A stretch of 64,000 nucleotides of DNA from Brevibacillus sedimenti (GTDB taxonomy: Bacteria > Bacillota > Bacilli > Brevibacillales > Brevibacillaceae): assembly GCF_020923495.1 (NCBI RefSeq), contig NZ_CP064048.1, forward strand, positions 1,676,501 to 1,740,500, given 5' to 3'. Below the pieces are notes generated by a model. The model searched no databases. It saw nothing but the letters and a program-made list of their open reading frames with translations, and had not been told where the DNA came from. A program made the translations under genes and the position numbers. Shown here one piece after another: positions 1-8,138 of the stretch. The first letter of the stretch is position 1. Each line of letters begins with the position of its first letter.

Positions 1-484
1 GTCGAATATAGATGCGTAGGCGTTTATCCAGCCTGTTTTCCGTGTAAGCTTTTCGCAGATCTTCGATGAGTTGCGAGAGACTGACAAAGTAAACGGATAT
101 CCCTTGCGAGATGGCTTCTACAGCCAACGCCACCGCCAGATGACTTTTTCCTACTCCGGGAGGCCCTAAGAACAAGACATTCTCGTGTCGGGTTACAAAA
201 GTCATCGTGGCCAGCTCTCGAATCAACCGTTCGTCAATGCTGGGTTGGAAAGCAAAATCGAACTCCTCCAGCGTTTTTCGGTAAGGCAAGTGTGCGAGTT
301 TGGTGCGTACCTCCATATTCCGTTTTTGACGTTCCGCTATCTCTGCATCTAGAAGCATGTTGAGAAAGGACAGATAGGTGGGCTGTCCATGACTTGCCGC
401 TTCCAAATGGGCATCCAAGAGTAGAGCCGCTTGCTGAAGCCCAAGTTCCTCAAGACGTAGCCGTGCCTGTTCCAGTTCAATCAT
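1..484 (-). CDS. istB: IS21 transposition helper ATPase IstB (partial)
   Basis: This is the AAA+ helper ATPase that acts with the IstA transposase in IS21 transposition. The gene starts at the ATG complementary to 482-484 and runs off the left edge of the window, so the 3' part is missing. The visible protein begins MIELEQARLRLEELGLQQAA and contains a Walker A motif, FLGPPGVGKSHLAVALA, near residue 105-120, then VYFVSLSQLIEDL. The start codon overlaps the istA stop codon as ATGA, the usual translational coupling in this family. Nothing upstream of the cut looks broken. Family assignment is secure; whether the gene is intact cannot be judged here. Confidence 0.9.
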   Translation of the reverse strand, partial: MIELEQARLRLEELGLQQAALLLDAHLEAASHGQPTYLSFLNMLLDAEIAERQKRNMEVRTKLAHLPYRKTLEEFDFAFQPSIDERLIRELATMTFVTRHENVLFLGPPGVGKSHLAVALAVEAISQGISVYFVSLSQLIEDLRKAYTENRLDKRLRIYIR

Positions 485-1704
485 GCTCCCACCCCCGTCA
501 GCTGCTCATAGACATCCAGCGAACGCACTTCCACTTGCTGCGATGAAATCTGTCGGGCTTGCGGACGTGGATAGGCATATCCTTGAGCAGTCGTAAGACC
601 TGCATACTGGTTTTCACAAAAAACAGTTGCACGGGATCGATAGACCTTTTGGTGTCGAGCAATACATGTGCCGTCGGCCCAGATTTCCACCCACCCATTC
701 ACTTCTCGCACGGTACCCTCACGTCCACTGTACCTCCATGGAACCCCATATCGTACACCATCGTAGCTAACAAATCCGTCTCGGCTGACCTGTCTCGGTT
801 CATGCAAGTATTTTTCCCATCGTTCAGCTGAAGGGATAGGCGACAGATTTTCCTCACGGAGTCGGTCGATGGGACGTTCGCCGGTTGTTCCATGAATACG
901 GCGGTTAATCCGCTCGCACCAGTGTAGGGCTTGTTGATTGAGATCCTGTAAATCAACGAAGCGTTTGCCAGGAAGAAAGTTGTTTTTTACGTATTGAACG
1001 CCTCGTTCCACTTTTCCCTTTGTTTCGGGGCGTCGAACTTTGCATACTTTTGGAACAAGCCCAATCGCTGCAGCAAAGTCGGCAAAAAGCGGATGCCAGC
1101 GAGGTTTTCGATCATCTCCCATGCCCAGTACGACGGTTTTCATCTGGTCGGTCAGCATTACCTTTGGGATGCCCCCAAAATATTCAAAAGCATGAATCAA
1201 GCAACGAAGAAAGCTGTGAATGTCACAACGCTTAGTGAACTCTATATAGGTGGAACGAGAGTACCCCAATACCATGACAAATACCGGCACTTTTCGGACT
1301 GTACCGTCCAAATCTACGTAATCACACAGTCCCCAGTCGACCTGTGCATATTCACCAGGTTTCGTCTCGTAACGAAGAACAGCGGGAACTTGTTTGGGAG
1401 GACGGAAGTCCTTCACATAGTCTTTCAAGATGGTACGTCCCCCGGTATACCCCTTTTCTCGTAGAAGATCGAATAAAACCTCGCAGTTATAGATACCTTC
1501 TTGAAGACGTTCCTGCAGGAACGGTTTATACGGATCAAGCTTGGAACCACGAGATTTACGGGTTCCCTTTTCGGGGGAGAATTCACCCCGGAGATATCGG
1601 CGAACTGTATTTCGAGAATGCCCCGTTAGACGGGCAATTTCACGAATACTCTTGCCTTCTGCCCTCATGGTATGTAACGATATCACTATCCCACTCCTTA
1701 GCAT
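481..1704 (-). CDS. istA: IS21-family transposase IstA
   Basis: DDE transposase of 407 residues, the normal length for IstA. The N-terminus carries a helix-turn-helix (IREIARLTGHSRNTVRRYL, about residues 20-38) for binding the element ends. The integrase core follows with the catalytic acidic residues visible in YAQVDWG (about 120), LTDQMKTV (about 186) and KGKVERGVQYVKNNF (about 229). A C-terminal beta-rich domain (DGVRYGVPWRY) is also typical. It is translationally coupled to istB by a 4-bp overlap. The reading frame is intact, so the element may be active. The upstream 110 bp to 1816 holds the terminal repeats and presumably the promoter. Confidence 0.93.
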   Translation of the reverse strand: MLRSGIVISLHTMRAEGKSIREIARLTGHSRNTVRRYLRGEFSPEKGTRKSRGSKLDPYKPFLQERLQEGIYNCEVLFDLLREKGYTGGRTILKDYVKDFRPPKQVPAVLRYETKPGEYAQVDWGLCDYVDLDGTVRKVPVFVMVLGYSRSTYIEFTKRCDIHSFLRCLIHAFEYFGGIPKVMLTDQMKTVVLGMGDDRKPRWHPLFADFAAAIGLVPKVCKVRRPETKGKVERGVQYVKNNFLPGKRFVDLQDLNQQALHWCERINRRIHGTTGERPIDRLREENLSPIPSAERWEKYLHEPRQVSRDGFVSYDGVRYGVPWRYSGREGTVREVNGWVEIWADGTCIARHQKVYRSRATVFCENQYAGLTTAQGYAYPRPQARQISSQQVEVRSLDVYEQLTGVGA

Positions 1705-1828
1705 GTGTCTCCCTCCGAAGATTAACTTGGCCGTTAATTACGAAGGGGATATATTCGCTATGGGTGGGTCATTTTCTTTCCGGCGAACCTGGGTCAATTA
1801 TATCCCGGCGGTGACACAGAGGGAGAGT

Positions 1829-2056
1829 TTACCGTCCCGAATCCATCGTTGTTAGCCCTCCCCCCTGCTTATGTTGTAGAGGATTATTGCGGCGGGCGTA
1901 CTTCTCTATGCTGTGGAGGGCTATCCTTGTTTTTCCGTTTAAAGTCTTTGACTGTTCTAAATAACCGTATTGACTGAGACGCAATACTTCGGTTTCTGGT
2001 ATCACCAATAATTCTGATGCTTCTGTAAGGGAAACCGAATTACTATTAATTATCAT
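1829..2056 (-). CDS. small MerR/excisionase-like HTH protein
   Basis: 75-residue protein with a predicted winged-helix fold: VSLTEASELLVIPETEVLRLSQYGYLE resembles the helix-turn-helix of excisionase or MerR-type DNA-binding domains. It starts 5 bp after the stop of the neighbouring HTH gene at 2062, so the two are probably co-transcribed. The C-terminal tail (GGGLTTMDSGR) looks unstructured and ends only about 13 bp from the IS21 terminus. The end of the gene could therefore be altered relative to an ancestor, but no disruption is visible. It may be a remnant of a mobile element module. Function is not known. Confidence 0.5.
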   Translation of the reverse strand: MIINSNSVSLTEASELLVIPETEVLRLSQYGYLEQSKTLNGKTRIALHSIEKYARRNNPLQHKQGGGLTTMDSGR

Positions 2057-2061
2057 TCTTC

Positions 2062-2247
2062 TTACCTCCCTGTTCTGTCCTCAAGAATGAATCTTCTTAA
2101 CTCAGCTTGAGGGATACGTATAGAACCGCCAATTTTTACGGCTTTAATAGTACCGTTTTCAACCAAACGGTAAATTGTGCTTTTGGAAAGATTCAATACT
2201 TCCATTGCTTCCTTTACCGTAAACATCCTTTCCAATTCTCTCACCAT
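2062..2247 (-). CDS. excisionase-family HTH DNA-binding protein
   Basis: Small protein built almost entirely of an excisionase/HTH_17 domain: MFTVKEAMEVLNLSKSTIYR then LVENGTIKAVKIGGSIRIP, with the typical Y-R-x-V-E-x-G-x-I-x-A core and a wing ending in IP. The open frame extends to 2301, but that start has no convincing ribosome binding site. ATG at 2247 (MVRELERMF) is chosen; ATG at 2226 is an alternative. The gene lies directly upstream of the second small HTH gene. Such domains occur in excisionases, plasmid regulators and phage regulators, and the target here is unknown. It is transcribed divergently from the restriction-modification pair and could influence it, but this is only positional. 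Confidence 0.6.
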   Translation of the reverse strand: MVRELERMFTVKEAMEVLNLSKSTIYRLVENGTIKAVKIGGSIRIPQAELRRFILEDRTGR

Positions 2248-2301
2248 CCTTGTTTCGTTTGTTTTCAATATAAGTTGTTCATGGGGAGTTTTAACACACA
2301 T

Positions 2302-2780
2302 GCGTAAAGGAAGAAAAATTTAGGATCAACTAGGAAGCGAATATACATCTGTTTTTTTATTAGACTCGGACAAAATGAAACTAAGATATTTTAATGAAAA
2401 AACGGAATCATCTAAGTAAATTAAAAATAGGAGAGGATAGAGGGTAATATAAAATAGGGGAAAAAATTCAAGCATCTATGAATTAGAACTGCAAGAAGGT
2501 ATATTAACGGGGAGAGCGACTAATAATAGACGGTATCACGCTCTTTTAATACGTCCCGCCTACCAATGGTGGGGCTTTTTTGTACGTACACGTTTTTTCA
2601 CAATACTCCTCATGCTGTTAACAAGTGTAACAACCGCGATATTATTAAAAAGTCAATCACTAGGCACTGGGGCGGGGATATTTCTTTATATATTGCGGAA
2701 TAAAGCTACATAAATAGCTTGGAATAACGAAGAGCAATATGATATTATGAGCTTGAAATTCAAGAAGGAGTAATTTTGAG
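2302..2780. other. AT-rich intergenic region with an unassigned open frame
   Basis: About 480 bases separate the divergent HTH genes from the restriction gene. It contains an 86-codon stop-free frame on the plus strand (2453-2713) that reads GRATNNRRYHALLIRPAYQW and then a hydrophobic stretch FFTILLMLLTSVTTAILL. It has no ATG, GTG or TTG before codon 50, so it is either a decayed gene fragment or chance. A terminator-like hairpin lies inside it at 2555-2581, which argues against the frame being translated. The last 60 bases carry the promoter region of the restriction gene and a GAAGGAG ribosome binding site. Confidence 0.4.
2555..2581 (+). terminator. possible intrinsic terminator upstream of R-M genes
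   Basis: CCCGCC (2555-2560) pairs with GGTGGG (2568-2573) through one G-T wobble and a 7-base loop, followed by a run of six T. No annotated gene ends just before it, so it might end an unannotated short transcript or a leader RNA. Confidence 0.45.
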
Positions 2781-3443
2781 ATGAAGCCGGTATTAACGAT
2801 TTCAGATTTAATAGCTAAGGCAGAAGAGTTCTGTAAACTTGAGTCACAAAAGCAGAATCCTTCATTATATGGAATTACTGACGGAAAAGCAGTTGGTACA
2901 TATGTTGAACACTCATTTCAACAGTTTTTACAAGAATCTTTTACCATCGAAATTGGGAGTTCTGCGAGGGGAATAGACCTACCTTCGGAGTCAATAAATA
3001 CTGATATTAAGGTTACTTCAATTAAACAACCTCAATCATCTTGTCCATTTAAGTCTCCAAGAGAAAAAATCTACGGACTTGGATATAACTTATTACTTTT
3101 TGTTTATGATAAAAAGGACGACCCTTCAACCCAAACAACTACATTAGATTTTGTAAGCTGTGCTTTCATCGATAAATCTAGAACGGGTGATTATCAAACA
3201 ACTAGAGGTATACGTCAAATTCTCGAAAACGATGGTAATATTGATGATTTAATAGCCTATTTTTATGATAGAGCATTGCCAGGTGATGAAATTATTTATC
3301 AAGGGCTTGCAGAAGAAATTCTAAGTAATCCACCCGAGCAGGGTTACTTAACTATATCGAATGCCCTACAATGGCGATTGCAGTATAAACGTATAGTTGA
3401 TTTACCAAAGAATAAAGTAGATGGAATAGTGAAGATTATATGA
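2781..3443 (+). CDS. putative type II restriction endonuclease
   Basis: 220-residue protein directly upstream of a DNA adenine methyltransferase, which it overlaps by 4 bp (ATGA). It shows a PD-(D/E)XK-like arrangement: YVEHSFQQFLQ (Glu near residue 44), then RGIDLPS and TDIKVTSIK (Asp-x-Lys near residues 75-77). This supports a Mg2+-dependent nuclease fold. The length suits a type II enzyme. The recognition sequence cannot be inferred. A ribosome binding site, AAGAAGGAG, lies about 12 bases before the ATG. The gene is AT-rich compared with the rest of the window, which suggests horizontal acquisition with its methyltransferase. The nuclease call rests on the motif and the neighbour, not on a recognised close homologue. 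Confidence 0.7.
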   Translation: MKPVLTISDLIAKAEEFCKLESQKQNPSLYGITDGKAVGTYVEHSFQQFLQESFTIEIGSSARGIDLPSESINTDIKVTSIKQPQSSCPFKSPREKIYGLGYNLLLFVYDKKDDPSTQTTTLDFVSCAFIDKSRTGDYQTTRGIRQILENDGNIDDLIAYFYDRALPGDEIIYQGLAEEILSNPPEQGYLTISNALQWRLQYKRIVDLPKNKVDGIVKII

Positions 3444-5167
3444 TTCAGAACAATAATATCTTAATGGGGTATCCTACTAACATGACTATTACAGACATTA
3501 TGACTCTTAACGATATAATCTATAAAGAAACGGGTATCGTTGATTACTACACCTCAGTAGATGATATTAGTCATTATGATAATTTTGCGAACAAAGAATT
3601 GTTACAGGGTGAGAGGGAGTTTGGTGATTATCAAACCCCTCTACATTTGTCTAATCAAGTCTGTGAATACTTGGTTAAAAATTACGATTGTACCCCTACT
3701 ATTGTCATAGAACCTACTTTTGGAAAAGGTAACTTTATATATTCTGCCTTGGATTATTTTTCTAGCGTAAAAATGATTTATGGAGTTGAAATTAATAAGG
3801 GGTACGTTTGGTATTGTAAGAAAACCTTATTGGAGAAACAAAAATCTTCAAATCGAAAACCGGATATTTATTTGCATCACGATGACATTTTTAGTCATGT
3901 TTTTGATAAGAGTATTTTTAACTCTAATGAAGAGGTGTTAATAATTGGTAACCCACCATGGGTAACTAACTCTGAACTAGGTGGTCTCGATGCAAAAAAC
4001 TTACCCCATAAAAGCAATTTTAAAGAATATAAAGGGTTAGATGCATTAACAGGAAAAAGTAACTTTGATATTTGCGAGTATATTATCCTTAGGATGCTAG
4101 AGTCTTTTTCCAATGTTAATGGCACACTTGCAATGCTTTGTAAGAACTCAGTTGCAAAAAAAATTGTTCATGACCTCCCAAAAAAAAGGTTTAACATCAC
4201 TGAAATCAAGCTGCTAAATATAGATGCAAAAAAGGAGTTTAACGCAGCTACTGAAGCCTCATTATTTGTTGTAAGACTTGGAAAACCATTAAAAGATTCT
4301 GTTTGTAAAACTTATAAACTAGACGAGCCACAAAAACATATTTCTACTTTTGGATGGTATAATGATAAATTTGTATCAAACATCGATAAGTATCAACGTA
4401 CCCATCTGATCGATAATCAATGTCAATTTGAATGGCGATCTGGAATAAAACACGATTGTTCCAGTGTCATGGAATTAGAAACAAAGGGCGGTCAATTAAC
4501 TAACAAGTTAAAAGAAATTGTGGATATTGAAACGGATTTAGTATACGACTTACTTAAAAGTTCTGACCTAAAAGGAGGAATTTTATCTGATTCTGTCAGA
4601 AAAAAGATCATTGTAACTCAAAAATATATTGGAGAATGTACCGATTATATTGAGAAAGAATATCCCAAACTCTGGTCTTATTTGCTATCCCATAAAAACA
4701 AACTTGACGCGAGAAAGTCTAGTATCTATAAAGGAAAGCCTAGCTTTTCAATATTTGGGGTAGGTGACTATTCTTTCTCACCCTATAAAGTCGCTATTTC
4801 TGGGATGTATAAAAATCCAGAATTCACTTTAATATATCCAATCAATAATAGACCTGTTATGTTAGATGACACATGTTATTTCCTTGCTTTTAATGATTAC
4901 AAAACAGCAGTCTTTACCTACGCGATATTGAATAGTCAGGTTGTAAGGGATTTTCTTTCTGGAGTAGTTTTCCTCGATGAAAAACGTCCCTATACTAAGG
5001 ATTTATTGATGCGAATTGACTTGTATAGAGCTACAGAACAATTAACTCTTGATGATATCTTAATTACACTTCAACCTTTTTCTGACAAAATAAACTTAAA
5101 TGAACTTACTTCTGAGGCATACCAAGATTACATTGATTTATTAAAAAGCAAAGCCCTCCTTTTTTAG
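3440..5167 (+). CDS. type II N6-adenine DNA methyltransferase
   Basis: 575-residue DNA methyltransferase that would protect host DNA from the upstream nuclease. The SAM-binding motif I is EPTFGKGNF (about residues 95-103) and the catalytic motif IV is NPPW (about residue 173), diagnostic for N6-adenine methylation. Order of motifs I then IV, and a long C-terminal region with a TaqI-like recognition part (NRPVMLDDTCYFLAF), fit a gamma-class enzyme. DYQTPLHLSNQVCEYLV before motif I is the motif X-like region. It is coupled to the nuclease by an ATGA overlap and ends in a strong terminator. The frame is intact, so the system is likely functional. Confidence 0.88.
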   Translation: MIQNNNILMGYPTNMTITDIMTLNDIIYKETGIVDYYTSVDDISHYDNFANKELLQGEREFGDYQTPLHLSNQVCEYLVKNYDCTPTIVIEPTFGKGNFIYSALDYFSSVKMIYGVEINKGYVWYCKKTLLEKQKSSNRKPDIYLHHDDIFSHVFDKSIFNSNEEVLIIGNPPWVTNSELGGLDAKNLPHKSNFKEYKGLDALTGKSNFDICEYIILRMLESFSNVNGTLAMLCKNSVAKKIVHDLPKKRFNITEIKLLNIDAKKEFNAATEASLFVVRLGKPLKDSVCKTYKLDEPQKHISTFGWYNDKFVSNIDKYQRTHLIDNQCQFEWRSGIKHDCSSVMELETKGGQLTNKLKEIVDIETDLVYDLLKSSDLKGGILSDSVRKKIIVTQKYIGECTDYIEKEYPKLWSYLLSHKNKLDARKSSIYKGKPSFSIFGVGDYSFSPYKVAISGMYKNPEFTLIYPINNRPVMLDDTCYFLAFNDYKTAVFTYAILNSQVVRDFLSGVVFLDEKRPYTKDLLMRIDLYRATEQLTLDDILITLQPFSDKINLNELTSEAYQDYIDLLKSKALLF

Positions 5168-5181
5168 GAGAGGCTTTTTTT
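5151..5181 (+). terminator. intrinsic terminator of the R-M operon
   Basis: AAGCCCTCCT (5151-5160) pairs with AGGAGAGGCTT (5166-5176) with one bulged A, followed by a T run to 5181. The left arm lies inside the last codons of the methyltransferase. Confidence 0.85.
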
Positions 5182-5271
5182 GTTAGAGCAAATGCCATTC
5201 CTTCGGTTTGTTTGTACTGTCACCTCAACACATGTGGAGAGTGTGGCGCTGCTGACCCTGAAATAGAGCAG

Positions 5272-5304
5272 AAAACCCTTGTGTATCAAGGGTTTTTATT
5301 TTTT
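5272..5304 (+). terminator. second intrinsic terminator
   Basis: AAAACCCTT (5272-5280) pairs with AAGGGTTTT (5288-5296) around a 7-base loop and is followed by a T-rich tail. It closes the AT-rich island just before the base composition changes. Confidence 0.75.
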
Positions 5305-5435
5305 ATCTCTAAAATGGTTGTGTGTGTTGCAGACAAAACCAGCGGGCTTTAAAATTATAGGGACTTCATTATCTGAATAGTCAATCTTCTGTCTTGTAGC
5401 ATTACTGGGGAGATCATCACATTACTACTGGATGC

Positions 5436-5549
5436 ACGGTGCTTTTTCACCGAGGTCGCGTCTTCCGTGGACATTGCAGTATGAACGGCAAGACCGTTGC
5501 CCACGCCAGCCTGACCATCGCCAAGGCGAAGCTGGACAAAAAATGTTGA
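5436..5549 (+). pseudogene. C-terminal remnant of a FabZ-like dehydratase
   Basis: In one plus-strand frame the sequence reads TVLFHRGRVFRGHCSMNGKT then VAHASLTIAKAKLDKKC and a TGA at 5547-5549. The HRGRVF...G..V..A.L pattern matches the C-terminal strands of FabZ-type 3-hydroxyacyl-ACP dehydratases. The rest of the hotdog domain is missing: upstream of about 5430 the sequence is AT-rich and unrelated. I infer a truncated gene brought in together with the adjacent enoyl-CoA hydratase. A perfect GTCCCC/GGGGAC hairpin (5551-5567) follows the stop. Confidence 0.5.
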
Positions 5550-5585
5550 TGTCCCCTTGCAGGGGACGCCGGGAGGTACATCCTT

Positions 5586-6356
5586 ATGAGCAATGTTCTC
5601 TATGAAAAAAGCAATGGCATCGCCTATGTCACCCTCAACCGCCCCGAGGCGATGAATGCCATTGACGAGGCCACCAACGCAGAACTGGCGGAAGTGTGGC
5701 GGGATTTCGCCGCCGACGATGCCGTGGATGTGGCCATTCTCACCGGCAGTGGGCGGGCTTTTTGCGCCGGCGCCGATCTGAAGACCTTTATCCCCAAGTG
5801 GGAGGGGGCCAACATGTTGGATATCCGCAAGAATATCCCCCATGGCCTCGGCGGTGGGCTGACTCGTGGGCAGCACCGTATCTACAAGCCTATCATTGCT
5901 GCGATCAACGGCTATGCCGTCGGCGCCGGGCTGGAAATCGCCCTGGCCTGTGATATCCGCATCGCTTCCGAACAGGCCAAATTTGGCGTCTTCGAGGTGC
6001 GCTATGGCCTGCACCAAGGTGATGGCGGCCTTGTCCGCCTGGTGGCGGTAGCCGGAATCGGCGTGGCGCTTGATCTCACCCTGACAGGACGGGAGGTCTC
6101 GGCCCAGGAGGCGCTCGCGCTAAGACTGGTCACCCGCGTCGTGCCGCCTGAAGAACTGATGAAGACCGCCGAGGAGACGGCGCACATGATACGGCGCAAC
6201 AGCCGCAATGCCGTTCGTTCCGCCAAGGAGACCATCCTTGAACTGATCGGACGCCCATTGGACGACGCACTGAGACTGGAGACGCTATACGGCTATTCGA
6301 GTCTAGGGGACTTTGCCGATGCCCGTGCAAGGCTCTCACAGTTTGGAAAGAAATAG
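5586..6356 (+). CDS. enoyl-CoA hydratase/isomerase (crotonase) family protein
   Basis: 256-residue crotonase-fold enzyme acting on acyl-CoA thioesters. The first oxyanion-hole element is AFCAGADLK (about residues 59-67). The second is YAVGAGLEIALACD (about 104-117). Both glutamates that catalyse hydration in classical enoyl-CoA hydratases have counterparts here (GAGLE and FGVFEVRYG), so hydratase chemistry is plausible. The start at 5586 is preceded by GGGAGGTACATCCTT. Base and codon use are more GC-rich than the flanking genes, and a FabZ-like remnant sits just upstream. I infer a transferred fragment of a fatty-acid or polyketide-type gene set. The precise substrate is unknown. Confidence 0.85.
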   Translation: MSNVLYEKSNGIAYVTLNRPEAMNAIDEATNAELAEVWRDFAADDAVDVAILTGSGRAFCAGADLKTFIPKWEGANMLDIRKNIPHGLGGGLTRGQHRIYKPIIAAINGYAVGAGLEIALACDIRIASEQAKFGVFEVRYGLHQGDGGLVRLVAVAGIGVALDLTLTGREVSAQEALALRLVTRVVPPEELMKTAEETAHMIRRNSRNAVRSAKETILELIGRPLDDALRLETLYGYSSLGDFADARARLSQFGKK

Positions 6357-6523
6357 GCACTGTACCAGCAGAATGGGATGATGCCATCTATGCAGTAAAG
6401 CTGCATCTGGGTTCGTAATGAGATTTGGACTGACGATCCTATATGTAACGTTATACTTGAACGAAACAGTTTCTTGCCAACCATCATAACCCTGAATGAA
6501 ACGATAGAAAGGGAAGTATATTA

Positions 6524-6985
6524 ATGATTCAAACAGAGAGACTGAACATTTATCCGCTTTCTGATGAAGAAATGCGTGACGTGATTCAAAACGAATCAAA
6601 CGAAGCGCTGAAAGCCGCCTATTCAGAAATGCTTGCCGGTTGCCTGGAGAATCCGGAGCAGCGCATTTGGCATGCGCTGTGGGTGTTGCAGCTGAACGAT
6701 GGAAGCGGGAAAATTATTGGCAGTTTGTCGTTCAAAGGACTGAACGACAATGGAATGGTTGAAATCGGCTACGGAATAAATCCGGAATACGAAGGAAAAG
6801 GGTTGATGACGGAAGCAGTATCCGCAGCGGTTCGCTGGGCATCGAAACAGCCAGGCGTGTTATCCATAGAAGCCGAGACAGAGCCGGACAATATTGCCTC
6901 CCAAAGAGTGCTTGAAAAAGCGGGGTTTATACCGAGCGGAGTGATTGGAGCTGAGGGGCCGAGGTACATCTGGAAAAACGGATAA
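6524..6985 (+). CDS. GNAT-family N-acetyltransferase
   Basis: 153-residue RimJ/RimL-type acetyltransferase that would move an acetyl group from acetyl-CoA to an amine. The N-terminus MIQTERLNIYPLSDEEM is the usual beta-1 entry of this subfamily. YGINPEYEGKGLMTEAVSA (about residues 85-103) contains the acetyl-CoA pyrophosphate loop. NIASQRVLEKAGFIPSG (about 122-138) is the conserved C-terminal element. The ribosome binding site GAAAGGGAAG lies 8-10 bases before the ATG. It appears to be a single-gene unit. The substrate, protein N-terminus or small molecule, cannot be deduced. Confidence 0.88.
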   Translation: MIQTERLNIYPLSDEEMRDVIQNESNEALKAAYSEMLAGCLENPEQRIWHALWVLQLNDGSGKIIGSLSFKGLNDNGMVEIGYGINPEYEGKGLMTEAVSAAVRWASKQPGVLSIEAETEPDNIASQRVLEKAGFIPSGVIGAEGPRYIWKNG

Positions 6986-7198
6986 CGGCAATCCGCCCAT
7001 CCCGCTGCAAAAGTCCGCGCCGGTCTGCACAACGCAATTACCACTTATGCGGGAAAGAGGCTTACAATCGCGTGTTCCTGCAGCGTTATGCGAAAAAATC
7101 AACGAAAAGGGGATATTATCAGAAAAACCTTTGCTGATGTATAATCATTGATGCAAGTTCGTTATCTCAATCTGTTCAGAATAGCAGTGGTGAGAGAT

Positions 7199-7852
7199 AT
7201 GAGCGATGAGATTTCCATCTTGCCGATTCAATCGTTCTACTCCCTCAATGATTGCGTCGTAGCGGCAGAGCTCCTCAACAAAGTGCCGTTGGTCATGCGG
7301 TTTGAACCGGTGCTGAGTGACGACGAATGCCAGCAGTTGATTGAGGCAGCCGCCTCCCGTCTAAAAGAATCCAGACTTGTCAACAAGGTGGTCAGCCAGA
7401 TTCGCTCGAGCCGCGGGATGTTTTTTGAAGAAGAGGAAAACCCGTTGATTCGGCGCATTGAAAGGCGAATTTCCGAATTGATGAACGTGCCGATCGAACA
7501 CGCAGAAGGATTACAAGTGCTTCACTACGCTCCCGGTCAAGAATACAAGGCTCATCATGACTTTTTCCGTCCAAATACTCCTTCGGCCAAGAATAATCGG
7601 ATCAGCACGCTGGTCATCTATTTGAACGATGTGGAAGAAGGGGGAGAGACAGTCTTTCCGTTACTGCGGTTATCGGTGAAACCAAAACGCGGCTCTGCGG
7701 TGTACTTTGAATATTTTTACCGCGACCAAGCCTTGAACGACTTGACCTTGCACAGCAGCGTTCCCGTTGTTCGAGGGGAAAAATGGGTCGCAACGCAGTG
7801 GATGCGCAGACAGCGGGTCCGCAGCCTTGGACTCATTCCGAATCCAGCATAG
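7199..7852 (+). CDS. prolyl 4-hydroxylase-like 2OG-Fe(II) oxygenase
   Basis: 217-residue member of the prolyl-4-hydroxylase alpha-subunit family (non-haem iron and 2-oxoglutarate). The metal triad is visible as the His-x-Asp in YKAHHDFF (about residues 118-125) and the distal His in DLTLHSSVPV. The Lys in VRGEKWVATQW would bind 2-oxoglutarate. GGETVFP is a conserved strand. The open frame extends to TTG 7148, but the ATG at 7199 has GGTGAGAG just upstream and gives the expected N-terminus. Related enzymes in Bacillus hydroxylate proline in collagen-like or elongation-factor peptides; the target here is unknown. Confidence 0.85.
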   Translation: MSDEISILPIQSFYSLNDCVVAAELLNKVPLVMRFEPVLSDDECQQLIEAAASRLKESRLVNKVVSQIRSSRGMFFEEEENPLIRRIERRISELMNVPIEHAEGLQVLHYAPGQEYKAHHDFFRPNTPSAKNNRISTLVIYLNDVEEGGETVFPLLRLSVKPKRGSAVYFEYFYRDQALNDLTLHSSVPVVRGEKWVATQWMRRQRVRSLGLIPNPA

Positions 7853-8076
7853 CCGGATGCGTTACATAAATCTTCAATATAATATCCGCACTTACGCGAC
7901 AACTCGAAGCACGTGCAGGGGGATTTCCCCGTGAGTGTCTTCTGGTTGTCTTTTTTGGGTTTGAATAGGTGATCTGCACCCAAGGAAAGGATTCAAAAGC
8001 AAATCATGCTGACATTAATCCATAACGAATGCTTCTGGTTGATTACATGTACTGTATTTTTTTAACCGTATTAAAA

Positions 8077-8126
8077 TTGCAATTGTTCTACATTTCGTAT
8101 ACAGTAACAGTATCGAAACGTTTTCG
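8077..8126 (+). promoter_or_regulatory. lacI-type gene promoter with autoregulatory operator
   Basis: A modest promoter (TTGCAA 8077-8082, TATACA 8098-8103) is followed by the LacI-family half-palindrome CGAAACGTTTTCG at 8114-8126. It shares the CGAAACG core with the two perfect operators in front of the downstream catabolic operon, which suggests autorepression. Confidence 0.6.
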
Positions 8127-8138
8127 TGGAGGGTTCAC

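Larger units (their letters stand above)
1..1816 (-). mobile_element. IS21-family insertion sequence, left part outside window
   Basis: The unit contains istA and the start of istB on the minus strand and ends to the right near 1816. Read on the minus strand the terminus begins TGTCACCGCCGGGATA. It is followed by subterminal repeats containing TTGACCCA (about 1792-1799) and ATGACCCA (about 1766-1773), each next to a CGCCGG motif. Multiple terminal repeats and a TGT end are typical of IS21 elements. The other terminus lies before base 1, so the target duplication cannot be checked. The element borders the AT-rich restriction-modification island. Confidence 0.85.

Noticed and set aside
1816-1831. 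Disruption of the small HTH gene by the IS21 element
   Set aside because: The gene has its own stop codon 13 bp before the element end, so no clear interruption can be shown.
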